Shown here piece by piece: positions 30,223-32,199 of a DNA stretch of 32,199 nucleotides. The notes under the pieces were generated by a model. It was not told the DNA's origin. It worked only from the letters and a program-made list of their open reading frames with translations, and did no database searches. How positions within the stretch are numbered: position 1 is the first letter of the stretch; each line of letters starts with the position of its first letter. The DNA is from Rothia nasimurium (GTDB lineage: Bacteria; Actinomycetota; Actinomycetes; Actinomycetales; Micrococcaceae), in NCBI RefSeq assembly GCF_928381705.1, contig NZ_CAKMSR010000017.1, positions 1-32,199 of the forward strand. The letters run 5' to 3'. The position numbers and the translations under genes are program-made.

Positions 30223-30335
30223 AGTTGCCAGCGTATACCTAGAGTTCACATCTTGCAAGCTTAGAATGTAACTTTTTCTGGACGTTAGTTAATTTAAAGT
30301 TGCCAGTTGTTTCTTTTTGATATAGATTTATACCC
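30223..30335. promoter_or_regulatory. Divergent promoter region with AGTTGCCAG repeats
   Basis: The gap between the two divergent XRE genes has AGTTGCCAG twice in direct orientation (30223-30231 and 30298-30306), one beside each gene, and is AT-rich. The right copy overlaps a possible -35 (TTGCCA, 30301-30306) with TATAGAT near 30321 for the gene at 30336. These are candidate operators for one or both regulators. Confidence 0.5.
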
Positions 30336-30734
30336 ATGAACAACAACGAAACATTGACCTCAAATGAAGCTGTTGCTCGCGAAGTGAAGACCTGGATGGT
30401 GAGAACCAACGTCAAGACCACTGACCTAGCCGACGCTTTTGGTATCGGGCGCGCTGGCGTATCTAAAAAACTCAGGGGTGAAGCAGCCTTCTCCATTGAA
30501 GACCTGCTAAAAACCGCTGGACTAATGGGCATTTCCCTCAGTGAGTTACTGGGTGAAAGCATCCTTAACGCAAAAATCCCCACCACTACTGAGCTCAGCA
30601 CTGATGGGGAAAAGAAAATCGCCCCGATCGGATTCATTCCGAACGGAGCGACTTATGAAATGGTTGCTAGCACTGAACCAGTGTTAGCTGGGGTAGGGCC
30701 TGCGGGGCTTGAACCCGCGACCAAGGGATTATGA
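30336..30734 (+). CDS. XRE-family regulator whose 3' end is supplied by the att site, 132 aa
   Basis: Residues 15-72 are a Cro/C1-type helix-turn-helix (VKTTDLADAFGIGRAGVSKKL, then FSIEDLLKTAGLMGISLSELLG). The next 45 residues are a polar tail. The last 13 codons, VGPAGLEPATKGL, are antisense to the tRNA gene and end in a TGA that belongs to the tRNA anticodon region (30732-30734). The att core starts exactly on a codon boundary (30693). If the ends are joined at the core, as in a circle, the frame continues after 1799 for 30 codons (QDPIYSRIIQ ... LKDEEAQ) to a TAA at 1890-1892 overlapping the next ATG. The protein would then be 162 residues. The regulator thus has integration-dependent C-termini, at least on paper. 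Divergent from the XRE gene at 30222. Confidence 0.85.
   Translation: MNNNETLTSNEAVAREVKTWMVRTNVKTTDLADAFGIGRAGVSKKLRGEAAFSIEDLLKTAGLMGISLSELLGESILNAKIPTTTELSTDGEKKIAPIGFIPNGATYEMVASTEPVLAGVGPAGLEPATKGL
30666..30688. other. Hairpin adjoining the right att core
   Basis: GCTAGCACTG (30666-30675) pairs with CAGTGTTAGC (30679-30688), ten pairs with one G·U and a 3-base loop, four bases from the att core. It is inside the regulator's coding region; on the minus strand it would be the first structure past the tRNA 3' end. Could be a tRNA terminator substitute or recombinase arm site. Confidence 0.5.
30693..30731. repeat. Right attachment site: 39-bp att core within the intact tRNA
   Basis: Identical to 1761-1799. 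It covers the base after the tRNA 3' end through the anticodon loop; the remainder of the tRNA continues to 30767 and is host sequence. Confidence 0.95.
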
Positions 30735-30767
30735 GTCCCCTGCTCTGACCAGCTGAGCTAAGGCCCC
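30694..30767 (-). tRNA. tRNA with anticodon CAU (Ile2-like, or elongator Met)
   Basis: Cloverleaf: acceptor GGGGCCT with AGGCCCT (one G·U), D-arm GCTC/GAGC, anticodon stem GGGGA/TCCCT with loop CTCATAA, variable TGGTC, T-arm GCGGG-TTCAAGC-CCCGC, discriminator A; CCA is not fully encoded. A CAT anticodon can be Met or the lysidine-modified Ile2. Segments such as CTTAGCTCAG and GACTCATAATC followed by TTGGTCGC resemble the Escherichia coli ileX gene, so I favour Ile2 but cannot exclude elongator Met. It is the integration target of the element. Confidence 0.93.
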
Positions 30768-30863
30768 ACAGCGCCAGGTTCTAGCGAACTGGCACTGTCT
30801 CTAAGAATACCGAAAAGGGCAGGTGAAGCCAAACCACGGACGTCCGCGCAAGAGAGGCAGAAC

Positions 30864-32078
30864 CTAGCTAGTCTGGCCTTGAGCTAAGAATTGGTCGTAG
30901 AGCTCATTGGAGCGGTACAGCGATTCGAAAGTCTCCCAGGTTTTCTCAGCGGCATGGCGGGCTACCATCTGGTGGGAGCACTCCCCCATGGCCTTGCGCT
31001 CTTCAGCGGGCAAGCTCAAGATATCAGCTAGCCGGGCAGCCAGCTCCGCTGTATCACCCGGGGTAAAAAGGTAACCGTTCTTGCCCTGATCCACCAGGTG
31101 CGGCAACGCCAGAGCGTTAGCAAGAACCACCGGCTTAGAAGCACTCATAGCTTCGAGGGTCACGAGCGACTGAAGCTCAGCCGTACCGGGCTGGCAGAAC
31201 ACGTCGGCGCGCAGGTAGCCCGCGCGAAGTTCCTCATCGGACACATACCCCAAAAAACGCACCCGGTCAGCCACACCGCATTCTGCGGCCTTGGCCTGCA
31301 AATCAGAAAGAATCTCGCCGGTTCCAGCAATCTCAAGCACAGTTTTTTGCCGCAGCTCAGCAGGAAGAAGCGAAAAACCCTCAATGAGCACATCGATATT
31401 CTTCTCAACGGCCAGGCGCCCGGCAAAGAAAATCGTCAGTTCACCGGCAGACTTCTCAACAGTCTCCCCCGGCGCAAGCTCATAGTCAGAACTCTGAATG
31501 CCGTTAGACACCGGCATCACGGGGCGGCGGAACTTACCGGCGCTTTCCATGGCGTCAGCACCGATTTGGGTGGGAGTAGTCACCACAGCAGCCCGGTTGA
31601 GCACCCGGCGCATATCAACCCACGAAGCCTTAACCACCAGCTCATTACCAGCCTTACCGAACGGTAAGAAGGGGGTGATGTTTTCGGGCATCACGTGGTT
31701 GGTCGCGATAACTCGTACACCGCGTTTAGCGCCGATACGGGCCAGCACCCGCCCAATGATGTAGTGGCACTGAATGTGAATAACGTCGGGCTGAATCTCC
31801 TGCACCAGACGATCAGCCTCAGCGTAAATCTCCCAGGGGAAGTTCAAGCGCATGTAGGGGTGGGTAATTACCTTGTGCGAGCGCATGCGGTGCTCGACGA
31901 TGCCGTCTACCGTGTGACGGCTGGTGACGCCTTTTTCCTGCTTGGGTGCCATCACATGTACGGTATAGCCGCGTTCGGCCAGAGCGTGGGCGAGACGGGA
32001 TGAGAACTGAGCGGCCCCATTGATATCGGGCGGGTAAGTATCGGCGCCAATGAGGACGGTCAGAGGCTTATCAGCCAT
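30864..32078 (-). CDS. GT4-family glycosyltransferase, PimB/mannosyltransferase-like, 404 aa
   Basis: Start at ATG 32078 (MADKPLTVLIGADTYPPDING) with AAAGGA eight bases upstream. GT-B fold: the N-terminal domain has the acceptor-side DTYPPDINGAAQF loop and DVIHIQCHYIIG. The C-terminal domain has FFAGRLAVEKNIDVLI, IAGTGE, VRFLGYVSDEEL and the E-x7-E-like donor site in AELQSLVTLEAMSASKPVV. Proteins of this kind in actinobacteria use GDP-mannose or UDP-sugars on glycolipid acceptors (PimB, MgtA, digalactosyl-type enzymes). It is outside the mobile element, in chromosome next to the tRNA. Confidence 0.88.
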   Translation of the reverse strand: MADKPLTVLIGADTYPPDINGAAQFSSRLAHALAERGYTVHVMAPKQEKGVTSRHTVDGIVEHRMRSHKVITHPYMRLNFPWEIYAEADRLVQEIQPDVIHIQCHYIIGRVLARIGAKRGVRVIATNHVMPENITPFLPFGKAGNELVVKASWVDMRRVLNRAAVVTTPTQIGADAMESAGKFRRPVMPVSNGIQSSDYELAPGETVEKSAGELTIFFAGRLAVEKNIDVLIEGFSLLPAELRQKTVLEIAGTGEILSDLQAKAAECGVADRVRFLGYVSDEELRAGYLRADVFCQPGTAELQSLVTLEAMSASKPVVLANALALPHLVDQGKNGYLFTPGDTAELAARLADILSLPAEERKAMGECSHQMVARHAAEKTWETFESLYRSNELYDQFLAQGQTS

Positions 32079-32172
32079 ACAGGGGTCCTTTCGAGGTCTC
32101 TTCGTTCGGTACCCCACTGACCTTACCGGGTTTTTGGGGCCCGCGCATCAGCCGCGCAGCGGAGTTCGCCTG

Positions 32173-32199
32173 CCCCCCCCCCCCCCCCCCCCCCCCCCC
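32173..32199. other. Terminal run of 27 C, probable assembly or sequencing artefact
   Basis: The window ends in an unbroken C run (poly-G on the other strand), the pattern made by two-colour sequencing instruments at read ends. No biological homopolymer of this length is expected here. Sequence 32079-32172 is the upstream region of the glycosyltransferase gene. Confidence 0.8.

Larger units (their letters stand above)
1761..30731. mobile_element. Integrated mobile element of about 28.9 kb in a tRNA gene
   Basis: It is bounded by 39-bp direct repeats of the tRNA 3' part. It carries a tyrosine integrase near one end, an XRE regulator pair at the other, a replication initiator with an iteron/DnaA-box cluster, a DUF2637-like protein of the type found on actinobacterial conjugative plasmids and AICEs, toxin-antitoxin loci, wall-hydrolysing and surface proteins. 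No transfer ATPase, relaxase, capsid, terminase or tail gene is visible. I therefore call it a defective or mobilizable relative of an integrative conjugative element, not a prophage. Confidence 0.85.

Noticed and set aside
30693..30731. C-terminal peptide VGPAGLEPATKGL read as a conserved protein motif
   Set aside because: It is the antisense translation of the tRNA T-arm and anticodon arm, a common artefact in database proteins; only the frame continuity across att is meaningful.
1761..30731. Prophage interpretation of the integrated element
   Set aside because: No terminase, portal, capsid, tail, holin or endolysin gene; the hydrolase is membrane-anchored with transfer-type neighbours.
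31098..31667. 189-codon plus-strand ORF opposite the glycosyltransferase
   Set aside because: The minus strand encodes recognisable GT4 motifs throughout; the plus-strand frame has none.

Overview
The window is high-GC actinobacterial DNA. GTG starts are common, AAAGGA-type ribosome binding sites recur, and the protein families fit the phylum: LGFP repeats, DUF2637-like membrane protein, antigen I/II-type adhesin, PimB-like GT4 glycosyltransferase. Codon use and protein style suggest Micrococcaceae, possibly Rothia; the genus is my inference. Most of the window (about 1761-30731) is one integrated mobile element inserted in the 3' half of a CAU-anticodon tRNA gene on the minus strand (30694-30767). 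A 39-bp copy of the tRNA 3' part (1761-1799) marks the far end. Right of the tRNA lies ordinary chromosome with a GT4 glycosyltransferase. Left of 1761 are relics: an IS3-type terminus, a gene remnant, and a tyrosine recombinase broken by two frameshifts that ends 100 bp from the att copy. That recombinase looks like the remains of an earlier element at the same tRNA.

Layout inside the element. 1892-3977: small genes in tight array, a HicA-like protein and an intact XerC/D-type integrase. 4119-9748: a Cys-rich cytosolic protein, two Pro/Glu-rich membrane or secreted proteins, and a secreted protein followed by a small membrane protein. 10096-10280: a 35-bp tandem repeat and a three-hairpin structured element (copy A; copy B is at 24582-24693). 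10543-11857: two toxin-antitoxin loci, the second with a nonsense-mutated hicA. 11932-12330: a terminator, then a long multibranched structured region ahead of a hypothetical gene. 13050-15256 (minus): a cell-wall-piercing module with a lytic transglycosylase/M23 protein between two small membrane proteins. 15530-17776: a secreted subtilase with LGFP repeats. 17862-22669 (minus): a sortase-like protein and its probable substrate, a 1228-residue antigen I/II-like adhesin carrying a von Willebrand A domain. 23462-24124: a regulator. 24844-30222 (minus): replication and control operon with XRE regulator, initiator with an origin-like iteron/DnaA-box cluster inside its gene, membrane proteins, two related HTH proteins, DUF2637-like protein and a sigma-like factor.

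The most interesting inference concerns the two ends. The divergent XRE-type regulator at 30336 runs through the att core. In the integrated state it stops in the tRNA after 132 codons. If the ends are joined at the att core, as in an excised circle, the same frame runs 30 codons further and stops in a TAATG overlap with the gene at 1892, the first gene of the cluster that leads to the integrase. Regulator length and transcription toward the integrase would then depend on whether the element is integrated, as known for phages with attP inside the repressor gene.

No relaxase, VirB4, VirD4 or TraB/FtsK-type transfer ATPase is present, so the element is probably a defective or mobilizable relative of an integrative conjugative element that kept its replication, surface-adhesion and wall-remodelling genes.
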